Shown: piece by piece, positions 23,579-33,827 of the stretch
How positions within the stretch are numbered: position 1 is the stretch's first letter
How the letters are laid out: every line of letters starts with the position of its first letter
Assembly: GCA_022059125.1 (NCBI GenBank)
Contig: JAEUWY010000005.1
Span: 2,542,001-2,606,000 of the forward strand
Direction: 5' to 3'
DNA from: Corynespora cassiicola
Lineage: Eukaryota; Ascomycota; Dothideomycetes; Pleosporales; Corynesporascaceae
Length of the DNA: 64,000 bases
Position numbers and translations under genes: made by a program
Notes under the pieces: model-generated
What the model saw: only the letters and a program-made list of their open reading frames with translations
Database searches by the model: none
Told to the model about the DNA's origin: nothing

Positions 23579-25112
23579 TGGTGTGCGTACCGCCCCATGG
23601 TGTCCGGCAAGGCGCGCGGCGCCCCGGCGGTACTCACAGAGGTCAAGGAGGACTTGGGCGTCAGGGCCGAGAGAGTAGAGAAGACGGGAGATGGTGGCGT
23701 CATTGAGAGGGGGTTGAGGGAGAGGGCGTCGAGGGGGTCGCTGAAAGGGTCGCTGAGGGAACGGGGATCCGCGAGCTCGTTGCGGGAGGTGGTGAGGGGG
23801 TTGGGGGCGAGCGAGCGGGCGGGCGGGGACGGGGAGGAGGTCGTTGTTCGGCGCGAGGTTGTGCGCAAGAGTCGGATTGGGAGGAGGAGTGTTGTGGTGG
23901 TGGAGGAGGTGGTGAGGAGTCCGACGGGGTTGGGGGGTGGGCCGAGGTCTTCGTAAAGCGCTTTCTTTTTGTTCTGATAGGGGGAGATGTGGCGTTTTGA
24001 GGGGAGGGGGGTGTGCGCTCGCTACATGCTTTTCTTTTGTGCATTTGGACTGGGGGTAAGGGTCGGGCTTGGGACGGGTCGGGGATGGGGAATGGTAATG
24101 AGATGGAACGGCTGCCTTCTTTTGTTTTGATTGTCTTTTGTTTTGTTAGTACTGTTTCTATAGGGTTTTGAGGGAGGTAAAAGTCTGGTTTTTCAATTCA
24201 TAATCGCTGTTCAGCCTTTCGCCTAGGAGAGTTTTTGTGCCGTTGAAAGGTGCCGATGTGGTATATCGCGGTGTTGAGGCGAAAATGACCCGTTGGTGAT
24301 GGGTGCGTCAGTGGTGTGTAAGGTGGCGAGTGAATTTTGTTGCACCTAGGAACGGAGATGGGCGTGTGCGGCGGAGCGAAAGGGTCGCTGGGGCGGTGGC
24401 TGTCTTGTCCTACTCCTAGGCGTCGGCCTACGTTATCATCTGTCAACCTCTGGTGAATCCTCTCTCGCCACGTAATCGTGGCTTAAGATCAATGTCCAGA
24501 TTTCAATGCTTTCGTATGCAGCATAGGTTAGGTGGCACCACTTGCATGAGTGGGAGCTCACATGGGTAAAGAGAGTGCTTTGATTGTCACACCATCACGA
24601 TACAGCAGTTTAACAAAGCCAATGGGATCGCTCATGTGCTGTGGAACGCATGCGGGGATTTCAGGCTGCCTTTTTGTGTGCCTTGGGCTTGTTCACATGT
24701 CCGTCTTACTTGCCTAGCCAAGATCTAAGTAACCAATCGTTTACTACATCCTTCACCGTAAATGGTGCCTCAGGCATATGCCCCCTCTACCCCACCTCTG
24801 ATAGTTTGGACATGATGTGATGCCGCTTTTGGACTCAATTATTTTGGTTTTTTGTGGAAAGTTATCGTCGCGTGGGAATGGTACCCATAATTGTGTGTAT
24901 GGAGGCAAGACGCTCAGAATCCTGTTTTACAAGAGTGTCAGAGTGATACTTTTTACTCAAAGTCGACAACTAGAAGCACTGTTTTGTTCAATTTATTCAA
25001 AATTTGACGATAGATATCTAAGATACACACCAGTAATAAAGGTGTAAAGAAAATATTCTGCTGTAACGAGTCTCGTGATTCTGTATGAAGTGTAGAGAAA
25101 CTCCTTCAGTTT
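23579..25112. other. convergent intergenic region, includes an in-frame open extension
   Basis: Between the STAND gene and the pseudo-caspase. 23579-23956 is G/A-biased and stays open in the STAND frame for about 125 codons after the TGA. From about 24,450 the sequence becomes clearly AT-richer, marking the left edge of the AT-rich block that contains the next two genes. Confidence 0.5.
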
Positions 25113-28100
25113 TCATACTGGAGATACAGAAGAAGATTCTGGTACTTTGATTTCAAAGTTGAAAGATCTTGTTGCCCAGCTCATTCGTAAAACTCGCTCG
25201 CCAGCAGAATGGAAATCTGTCGAATAATTGGCCTCATCTAGATTAAAAAGAAAATTTGTTATGTTTTTATTGCTGCGAGATTCATCCCATATCGGTGATA
25301 GCACCACTGAGGGTAATAAATACGGCTTAGTGGTTACAAAGATTTTAAAGGTTTCCTCTTTTTGAGTATAGCCTTTCTTCTTCATCTCTTCTGGGATATG
25401 CATGACGAACACTGGTTGCTTACCGGGACTAGAATACGAGTCTTTAGGGGCCTTAACCCACCATTTTTCTTCAAAAACTCTTGAGCTTGGAGGTTCCTGG
25501 GCTTCATCTTTCATGGAAATTCTTCCGTTCGGGAATTCTATACTATAGATAATGTAGTAGAGCGAGAATTCGGTGTTGTTCTGGAAATCTATGCTGATTT
25601 CCTGTCCATCATAAATGCTAATATGATTTAAGTCCTTGTTTTCTCCATCCTGGAGCACCCGTACAGTGAAGTCTTTATCTGTCAAGGCATCGTTGGATTC
25701 GTTGGCGAGAGCACCAAACCAAAGGGATTTGGCAAGACGTTCCAGAGCGGACGTAACTTCTTTCTGTAGTGCAGATTTATCCCTAGTCTCCGGCAGCGAA
25801 GGAATCTCAATCACTGTTCGATTTCTGAATTTGATGATTGTCATGTGGTTGGCGTCTTGCGTAACTTCCAAAACATCTGCCTCGCTATTCCCGTCAGGAT
25901 TGTCAATAACATTTAGCCAATGACTTTGACGAATCTCATCAGAAAGTTTCGAGTCCAATTCGCGGCTTATTTTGACCTGGGCTCTGGTTCTGCCGTGGTA
26001 CATGAGAGAGGCATGCCAGCCAAGAATGTTATAATCGACAGGAACATAAAGTATCGCTCTCGAACTAAGTTCATACGTTTCCGATATTTCGATGATTTTA
26101 AAATCGCGGTCGTATTTACTGGCTCCAGTCTCCAAGAATGCAGTAGAACAGACTCGATAACGGTCATCTACAGATACTCCATGCATTTTTCCGGCATTAA
26201 TCCATATGGAGTCGAATCCATCCCTTTTTATGACGTTGAATCTTGTTATTGGTGTATTGTCGGGATTTCTCACTCCAAAGAATGTATGAGACAAGTCGCC
26301 GAAGAGTACCGTGTGCGACTGGTCATGGGATTTGGACTTTCTAAGCCGTTGGCAAATCTCGGCATAGACCAACTGAAGGTTACCCATGGGCTGGGGCCAT
26401 TTATTTGATTTCAAAGCGTTGATAAACGCACAGAAAAATAGGCCGTGCTGGAATTGGTGATGACAATAACAAGCCACGGCAAACTTATAGGAACCATAGT
26501 TAGCGAGTAGTGTATAGCCGTACGGCTTTAACAGATAATCATCTGTATCTTTGGCTTCATCAGGTTCTTTGATCCGGCCTTTTATGATTGGATTTTCTTC
26601 CAGCGGTGATCGGTCGATGTGTTTGCTCCAGAGTGGATTTTGGATGTTGTTGTTTGGCGGGTTGCATTCTAAAACTACCGTGAGTACGATTCCGTTGTTT
26701 GTCATGGAATCAAAGACTTGATTCAGCTCTCCTCCTGGCATGACATCCACTTTTATTTCGCCATCTTGCATCCTGGTAAGTATTGGCGCTACATCAATAC
26801 CATCATTGTTGGGACCCTCTTCGATTGATCGGTTTCTGACGAAGCCTAACCCAGTGTAAAAGAAAATCACGTGGTCACCTTCCTTTGCTTGGTCCGCAAT
26901 GTCTTTTAGAGCGATCATGATGTTTTCTCGAGTGGGCCATTGAGATGAGTCTTCAAGACGGGCGCTTTGATTCGCACCTTCGACATCCTTCGATGCTGTG
27001 AATTCCCGTACTTGAATAGGGCCGTGGGGTTCCAGGACCTCCTTGAATAATCTGACATCGACGACACGACTTTCTTTACGTTGTTTATGTCTGTAATCCA
27101 AGTCGTTTCGGACTATGATTACCCATCTGCGAGGCTGAGACTCCGGGACCTTGGAGACGGACGGTATCTTCGCTGTTTCGGGAGACGATCCTTCAGAAGA
27201 GGTAGCTGTCTCTTGGAGGGCTTTCGGGTGTTCCTGTTTTCCGAGGCTGCTTCGTGGATTATCTCTTTCTAACATGGTTCTTTCCAATTCTTGATCGATC
27301 TGACCGCCCGATGGCGCCTCCGGTATTTTCGTAAGCTCATGTCTGGTTGGATTGGGAGACGCGACGGCAGTATTTCCCACATCGATATCCTTTGAATGAG
27401 GAAGATCCTAATTATCTTAACTAATTTTCTGAAACAGATTTGTTACAACTCACCGTAGATGGCTGCTTTGTGTGAGGCGATGAAGGTAATTCTGCGTGAG
27501 AGTCTGGAACTCGGGCCATGCTCTGCTCCAAAAGAGGTTCTGATGGCAATTTAGGAACCTCTACTTGATCCGCATGATCTGCCTCATTATCTGCCTCATT
27601 AGTTGTCCGCTGAGCTGGCCCTCTGTTCTTGTCTGAATTCTCTGGCAGTTTTAAATGGTGGTCTATATTAGAATATCAGAATAAAGATATTGGCAATGAT
27701 TAGGCTCGGAAGATTTACTTGGTTCTATCAAGTGACTATCGTGAGACTGACTGGCTGTCAAGGGGGGGTCTAGATTGCTCTGTACTTTGGTCGTATGGTC
27801 TTCGGCCTCCATAGTCAAGACGTTCGGTGTTGGTACCGGCGCAGATGTCTGCTTTTTTATGCGCGAAGTTATTTCTCCTTGTATTTCTTCGGACTGTAAC
27901 TGCGCCGCGGCCTCGACATCTGAGGGCCCACTTTTAAGGCGCTTCTTCCCAAAGATCCTTCGCCATTCAAAGGATGGAATTTTGGGCTCTTTCCTTCTTT
28001 CAATAGCCATTTCTGTTAGTCTATCCACCTCTTTGAGAGTATTTATAGAAAAAACCGGCCGTGAGAATGAAGGGGATATGTTTGGGTGGCGCTCCCTCTC

Positions 28101-28181
28101 TCTAGTGGAGGCTGACCCTCTCAGATCATCCACTTTCTTGAAATTATCCAAAGAGAAAAGGGATTTGTGGTTTGGGGACAT
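25113..28181 (-). CDS. pseudo-caspase (peptidase C14-like fold, catalytic dyad lost)
   Basis: Complement join 25113-27407, 27454-27662, 27719-28181 gives 988 aa; introns 46 and 56 nt. The start is in CCACCATGTCC. Residues 1-315 look disordered and basic/acidic mixed, with a two-copy motif (7-20 and 42-55). The caspase-like domain spans about 318-610: RRWVIIVRND, PTRENIMIALKDIADQAKEG, then DHVIFFYTGLGFV where active enzymes have YSGHG (His to Leu, about residue 411). VVLECNPPN then stands where active ones have LDCCHSG or DSCHSG (Cys to Asn, about 473). The downstream landmarks HGLFFCAFINALK and VLFGDLSHTFFGV are retained. A beta domain (about 620-700, KMHGVSVDDRYRVC) and a further beta-rich region follow. 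The fold is recognisable, but proteolysis is unlikely. Sequence is AT-rich with A/T-ending codons, unlike neighbours. Confidence 0.8.
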
Positions 28182-28780
28182 GGTGGACGGTATGCTTTGA
28201 AAGGTGGTTCTTAGGCGAGGGGTGAGTTCTTTCTGCGATATGTGAGGAGGCTAAAAGGCCTTCTCTAGAATCCCGACGACGAGATGTTATGTTGGGGATA
28301 ATCAAGTGTGCTATCGGCGAACGATAGCTCTAGTGAGATATCTCGTGCTGGTTTTACGTAGTATATGACACAAGGAGGGGTTATCTGATGTCATGTTTCG
28401 TCCCTCCGTCTTAGCTGCAGGCGCCCTCACAAGGATACAGCATGCCTGCGTGATGCTGGTAGATTTTCTATTCTGCATGTGTTTCATTGGTGTGGCGTTT
28501 TTTTACGACTCGACAAAGCGCCCATATGTATGTGAAAAAAGAAAAATGACATCCTAGCTGGCATGCTTACATAGTAAATCAGCCTTCGCTTTGGCCGGGA
28601 GATTGTCTAAAGTTGCCACGCTATACGTCCTCCATGCTAGGGAATGCGACATGCATGCAATCTTATCTAATAGCCAGTGCAAAGCCTCGGTATAGTAATA
28701 TAGATGTGTATCTTTTATCTGCAAGCTTTTTCATCTGAGGAGTGAATCAATCTTCGACATCGCTACCAATTTCAGTCACC
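28182..28780. promoter_or_regulatory. shared divergent promoter, pseudo-caspase / polytopic membrane protein
   Basis: 599 bp between two divergent ATGs that both have CACCATG contexts. AT-rich. It contains a perfect 7-bp inverted repeat (28310-28328), a candidate regulator site near the pseudo-caspase side. The arrangement suggests co-regulation of the pair. Confidence 0.55.
28310..28328. repeat. 7-bp perfect inverted repeat GCTATCG-n5-CGATAGC
   Basis: The arms at 28310-28316 and 28322-28328 are exact reverse complements with a 5-nt spacer, 129 bp upstream of the pseudo-caspase start. This fits a dimeric DNA-binding protein site or could be chance. Confidence 0.8.
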
Positions 28781-30154
28781 ATGATTTCATATGAAGCTGC
28801 AATCCTTCCTAGCTCTCTTTTGCTGGCGTGTAAAATTATACTAATTACTGTGGAGAAAGTTTTCGTTAATAAAAAATCTGTAAAGAAGAAAAGTTTTCTT
28901 TGGGTCTCTGCAGTTATTATGGTTTTATGCGCTACACTTTTATGGGGGGTGACTTTTAAAGAGTCTAGAAACATACCATTAAGTATTATAGACTGCAATA
29001 ATGCTGATGCTGATATTGTTGGGGATGGAATAAGGATCGCTACCTGGATTCAAGAGGGAGTCCTTTTCCTCATGACCTTTCAGGGTCTTTTTAACATGAG
29101 AGAAACTGCTGTAAAGGAGCTTGGTGCTGGTTTGATCATAGTTCACGTATCTTTGAGCGTGGCACTAATGGTTTCTTTCACTCGTAAAGAATTATTCATC
29201 GCTGATGCAATGCTAGGATCAATGGTACTAGACGCACAAAGCAACACACTGTCCGTGCAACTCGCAAATAAGGACACCTTAGCAGCTCGGTGGCAGGTAT
29301 ACATGGTATTTTTGGCTCAACTGTTTGGTCTAGTGGCACAAGGGATTCTCATGGGGAACTTTTCATACGATGGATTTGAAAGGAAGGAGTGTCAATGTTT
29401 CTCTTTTTTTTGGTGGGCTTGGCTCAACAATTGTTCTCCTGACGTTCGACGCCAGATGATTCCTCTTTGGTTGTACTTCGGTTTGCGGGTTATCTCCTTT
29501 GTTCATCATGCCTCCTATTCGATCGAAAGGTCTAAAACACTCGACGAATTGGAAAAGAAGGAATGGGAAACCAAGGAAATGCCATGCCCGAAAAGCGACC
29601 AGAATACGCTCCACACATCAGATGGATCTGAGGGAAATCACCGAAATTCAACAGCCCAGCCTTCGGAACAGCAAAATGGAGGTTCTGATACCACTGAAAT
29701 ACAACCACCGAAACCAAACGAACATGTATGCTCGAGCTGCGGACAGAGTATGCCCCAAACAGTCGATGGATCAGGTGGAATTCAGGAGAATACGACCCAG
29801 CAGCAATCTCCAAATCGACATTCTGCAGACTCTATTACTGCTGGGCCTGCCGTAGAATCAACAATTCCAGTAAATGAAGTACCAGAAGGTACTGGATTAT
29901 CAACTAAGCGGAAATGGGGCGATATTCCAGCTACAACGACGCTGATTTTCCTCGAGTTCAGCGCCTATGCGATCTTGTCCATGTGCTCAGCAGAAATCAC
30001 AATGGGAGGGCATAATATAGAAAAAAGTTCTCCGGTTCACTCGATTGGACAAGTAACCGCTCTGGTTGTTGCATGCACAACGGGGATACGCGCATTCTGG
30101 GTTTTTGCATTCCATATTAAAAAGGAATTATCGAAGAAGGATAAACAAGAATAG
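28781..30154 (+). CDS. polytopic (about 8-TM) membrane protein, family unrecognised
   Basis: A single exon of 457 aa; the ATG at 28781 is in TCACCATGATT. I do not recognise a family. Hydrophobic segments, approximate: 4-23, 38-58, 77-96, 108-128, 170-192, 223-243, 385-406 and 419-441. Between the sixth and seventh lies a roughly 140-residue hydrophilic loop (about 245-385) carrying a degenerate duplication (DNA copies 48 codons apart) and a CSSCGQS CxxC motif. The C-tail is Lys-rich (KKELSKKDKQE), consistent with a cytosolic end. No signal peptide. Codon use is A/T-rich like the adjacent pseudo-caspase and unlike the rest of the window. Shared promoter and composition suggest the two work together; no direct evidence of function. 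Confidence 0.7.
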   Translation: MISYEAAILPSSLLLACKIILITVEKVFVNKKSVKKKSFLWVSAVIMVLCATLLWGVTFKESRNIPLSIIDCNNADADIVGDGIRIATWIQEGVLFLMTFQGLFNMRETAVKELGAGLIIVHVSLSVALMVSFTRKELFIADAMLGSMVLDAQSNTLSVQLANKDTLAARWQVYMVFLAQLFGLVAQGILMGNFSYDGFERKECQCFSFFWWAWLNNCSPDVRRQMIPLWLYFGLRVISFVHHASYSIERSKTLDELEKKEWETKEMPCPKSDQNTLHTSDGSEGNHRNSTAQPSEQQNGGSDTTEIQPPKPNEHVCSSCGQSMPQTVDGSGGIQENTTQQQSPNRHSADSITAGPAVESTIPVNEVPEGTGLSTKRKWGDIPATTTLIFLEFSAYAILSMCSAEITMGGHNIEKSSPVHSIGQVTALVVACTTGIRAFWVFAFHIKKELSKKDKQE

Positions 30155-31258
30155 AAACTGCACAAATGTTTAAAAGTGAGACTCTGTATTTTGAACAGTC
30201 ATCGAATGGTACACTCTAGCGTGGCTTGTATATTTCTGTGGTCTAGCGGTGGCGTGTTTTTTGCATCGAGAAGAGAAGTGAAGAAAATCGAGACCGCACT
30301 GGAAGAAAGCGGTTTCTACTTCAACAGCCTCTTGTCTAATCAATAGCAAAGTGAAGACGGATAAAGTGTTTTTTCCTTACCTATATCCATTATCTAATAT
30401 ATGCATCTGGATTTTTTTGGGTTTTGATAGTATTAAAAATGTATGTCATTGAAACATCAGCTGGTACTTACAATCTAGCAATCATTTATTGCGTCGACTG
30501 ATGAATGTGAAGGCTCATGGCAACTATAGCTATGTGAAAGGCATTTAAGGCACGTCTGGTTACATTGTAACTAGTCCGAATACTCTAGAGTCCAGTAGGT
30601 CAAAAGGTCTCAAAAAGGTCTCGTCGACCACAATCAATCAACCCAAAAATGCACAGATGCCCTCAAAACCCTTACCCTCCAACCAATCCTCCACGCACCA
30701 CCCCGTCACCAACCCACAACGATTCCACCAGCACAATCATCTCAACTTACTCAACGTCTACACATGAACGTCCATGAATCCAGCCTCAACCCAGTACACC
30801 CAGCGCAAGCCAGCCCCCCCCATAACCCTCCCCCATCCACCCATCTAAACACATGCCCAACCCCGCACCTCTCAAACACCAACCCATTCATACACACCAC
30901 ACCACTTGGAAAAAACACTTCAATGACACATCAAAACCGCACACAGACTACTTCTCCCCCAATTTTTATATATAAATTGTACGAGTAAAAACGAGCGTAT
31001 GAGTTAAACCTGCCATACAAAAAAAGCCAAAAAGACATCGAGCACGAATTTCATTCATATAGAGTAGAGCCTTGCTAGTAGTGGTAGTACGATGACACAG
31101 AAAGGAAAAAGGAAACTGTAGACCTCAAGGGGGTCAATATTCCATTGGGGACTCGCGCAGCCTGAGTTCAGAGCCTACGCAGCCATCCAACCCCCCCCTC
31201 CTCCGCCATTTATATTCCAGTATCCCATATACCCTCCCCTTCATTTGCCCATCTCCAT
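30155..31258. other. convergent intergenic region
   Basis: AT-rich to about 30,600, then strongly C/A-biased (about 30,650-30,960) with CAACCC-type runs, marking the right edge of the AT-rich block. No gene is supported. Confidence 0.5.
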
Positions 31259-32492
31259 CTACTGCACAAACGCACCCTTCTCCTGCACCTCCTTCAAGTA
31301 CTTGCCAAGCGCAGGCCCCATGATAGCAAAAACCTCAAAGGCCAGGACGTGCGCCGCCACCAAGAACAGAGCCGTCATGACGAAGAAGATCTTGAGGTAG
31401 AGCTTGATGAGGCGACGGCGAGCCTCCCAGTTGAAGCTGCGCCAGGCATCGAAGAAGCCGATGGCACCGGAGCCGCCGAGGACGCGGGGCACCACCTTGC
31501 CGGCGAAGGTGCGGTCAAAGGGGACGATGGTGTCGTTCTCGTCGGGCAGGATCGAGGCCTCGACGCGGATGAGGGTGACGACGGCGGGGAGGCAGAGGAA
31601 GATTGCGCACAGGACGCCGATGGCGAGGGCGGAGAGGGAGCGCAGGATCAGGCTAGCCCACTGCGCGCCCGAGTAGTCTGCAAAGTTGTCCTGGGCGTTG
31701 CGGTGGAGGCCGAGGAGCAGGATGAAGCCGTGGGTGATGTAGAGGGCGAGGTAGGGCATGGCGGCCTTCGCGGCGGCGGGGGCGGCGAGCGTCTTCCAGT
31801 AGCTGCGGCTCGGGACGCGGGACCAGAATGAGCCTTGGGTGGGCATCGAGACGACCTTGTGGGTCCACGAGGCGTGGATGTTGGCGCAGGCAGCGCCGGC
31901 GAGGGCGCTGATCAGGACCATGTGGCCGGGGACGCGGGGCACGATGGCGCTGAAGACGTTGAGCGCGACGGAGAAGACGAGGCCGTACAGGAGCGAGATC
32001 TTGAAGCCCCTCCAGCGGGCGAAGCGGCCGGCGTGGGACACGACATGGCGGATGGTGCCGCGGATCGAGGACGTGATGGGCTTCGCGTTGACGACGGTGA
32101 TGGTGGGCCCGGTCTCAAGGAGAGGCTCCTTCTGATCCTTGGTGGCGGGCTCGTCGGCGGCGGCGGAAACGGTGATGGCAGCCGAGGGCGTTTCGACCAT
32201 GCACAGCGTGGCGACGACTTCCTTGAGTGTGTACTCGACCTGTGCTCATGTGTTAGTTCGGGTGTCATCCTTCGGACATCAGGCGGCCAGCCTGGTGGCG
32301 ACATAGGGGTACGGAGGCGGAGCTGAGTGTACGTACAGCTGACAGGAAGACGACCGAGACTACGAAGGTCACGAAGATGATGGCAGAGCCCCAGGTGGGC
32401 ATCTCGATCCTGGGGCCCTCCTCCACGGCGCGCTTGATTGTCTGGATGGTCGATGGGTGCTCCAACCCACGACGCACGACGTGCGAGATCAT
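31259..32492 (-). CDS. conserved-looking multi-TM membrane protein, function unknown
   Basis: Complement join 31259-32239, 32337-32492 gives 378 aa. The 97-nt intron splits just after the first membrane segment (WGSAIIFVTFVVSVVFLSAV). About six to seven TM segments: near residue 35-53, 130-150 (FKISLLYGLVFSVALNVFSAI), 155-175, 210-230 (MPYLALYITHGFILLLGL), 245-275 and 335-365 (IFFVMTALFLVAAHVLAFEV). A hydrophilic stretch of about 50 residues follows the first helix. From memory, similar fungal proteins are sometimes labelled ubiquitin carrier protein, but no E2 motif is visible here, so I do not use that name. It is convergent with the polytopic gene but returns to GC-rich composition. Confidence 0.75.
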
Positions 32493-33827
32493 GATGGGCG
32501 GTGAGTGATTTCAGTGTTGCAAAGAGTAAAGGAAAGAAACAGCAGTGTGGAGGTATGGAAAGAGTAAACAGGTGGTGGTGGAGTACAAAAGAAAGAAGAA
32601 GACCAGTCGGCGGAGTTTATGGACGGAGGGCGAACATCACTCTTTAGAGGTTCGATGGCGCAGCTTGACGCAACGCTGGGCGCAGTTGCCTAAGACGCAG
32701 GGGCCACGTCGATCCTCTTCAGGCTAGCCCCACCCTATTATTGGTCCAGTTTGATCCTACACGAGACGCCCATTATCAAAGTCGCCCCTTGGCCAATACT
32801 TGCTATGATGCGGTCGCCTCAGGCCATCGTCTTGCTAGCCAAGATACACAGTGTCAACACGAGAAATCCTTCAGGAGCCCTCGCACAATGCATCGTCTTC
32901 GATCTCACCGGAATTCAATGCATGCATGGCACAAGGTACCCTCAGGACCTCTAAGAAGGTGCTCAGTACGAGGCAGCCCACTAAGAAACCTTCCATGATC
33001 AAGCTCTTGTGCTAGAAGCTACTAGCACATACTGACCTATTAGTATGCTCCACAGCCATGGCGCATTCGCTGTTGTCCTGTTTTGTCCGTGCCGCATTCC
33101 GAGCTGACAGCCGCTTGATGGTTTCGGACGTGTCGGAGTCGGTGACATTGTAGCCCCCGCCCCGACGGGAGAGGATCAACGCTGGAGCGGAACAAGTACA
33201 TGAATGCCTGCTGCCGTTCCGAGAAAAGTTGGCTGCTCGAGCTATTACCCACGGTGGCCTGGGCCAGTATCTCCATCCATATTCGACATGGCAATACTGC
33301 ATACGGAACACGCTGCACATCAAGTCCATATGCGCGGGAATAGTTCGAAATCAAAGATATTATACCTTCCGCAAACACCTATCTAGTAGGAAGAAACCCC
33401 CTGCGTGGCACGAATTGCGACCACTTCATCTCCATGCATACCATAATTGTCTCGGCCAAAGCCCATTGCTCCAGAACAAGCTCGCAGAAAAGAACAGTGA
33501 AGAGAGATGTGAGAGAGACGGGAAAAAGACAAGATCGCGGGAGAAGCTTTTACGAGGAGAAGATGCACAAGCCAAGGAATAGAGAGGTCGAAGAGTTCAA
33601 TCTGCGGGCGGAGATAGGCAATCGTAACCTCGTATCGAGATCAGACATTACAGTCGTCATTCCGTGGCCATCGTGAGTCCATGTGTACGTGTTGGGGGGT
33701 GGGTAAATCAGGGCCTGGAGCCTCGCTAGCGAACCATCCCTACCAAAGAATCTCAAGAGTCCCAGAGGCAAGAGGTTGATGGTCCCAACTAGAGTCAAGG
33801 CAGTCCTGGGTTGTCAATGTATCGCAT
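32493..33827. other. intergenic region
   Basis: Upstream of the multi-TM gene and downstream of reticulon. Open frames on both strands are short and overlapping with no family features. No RNA gene recognised. Confidence 0.45.

Noticed and set aside
23458..24044. Minus-strand Pro/Ser-rich frames after the STAND gene
   Set aside because: Antisense of G-rich sequence; composition alone explains the openness.
31349..32326. Plus-strand frames opposite the multi-TM gene
   Set aside because: Gly/Asp/Glu-rich antisense of GC-rich coding sequence; the minus frame has TM segments and a clean intron.
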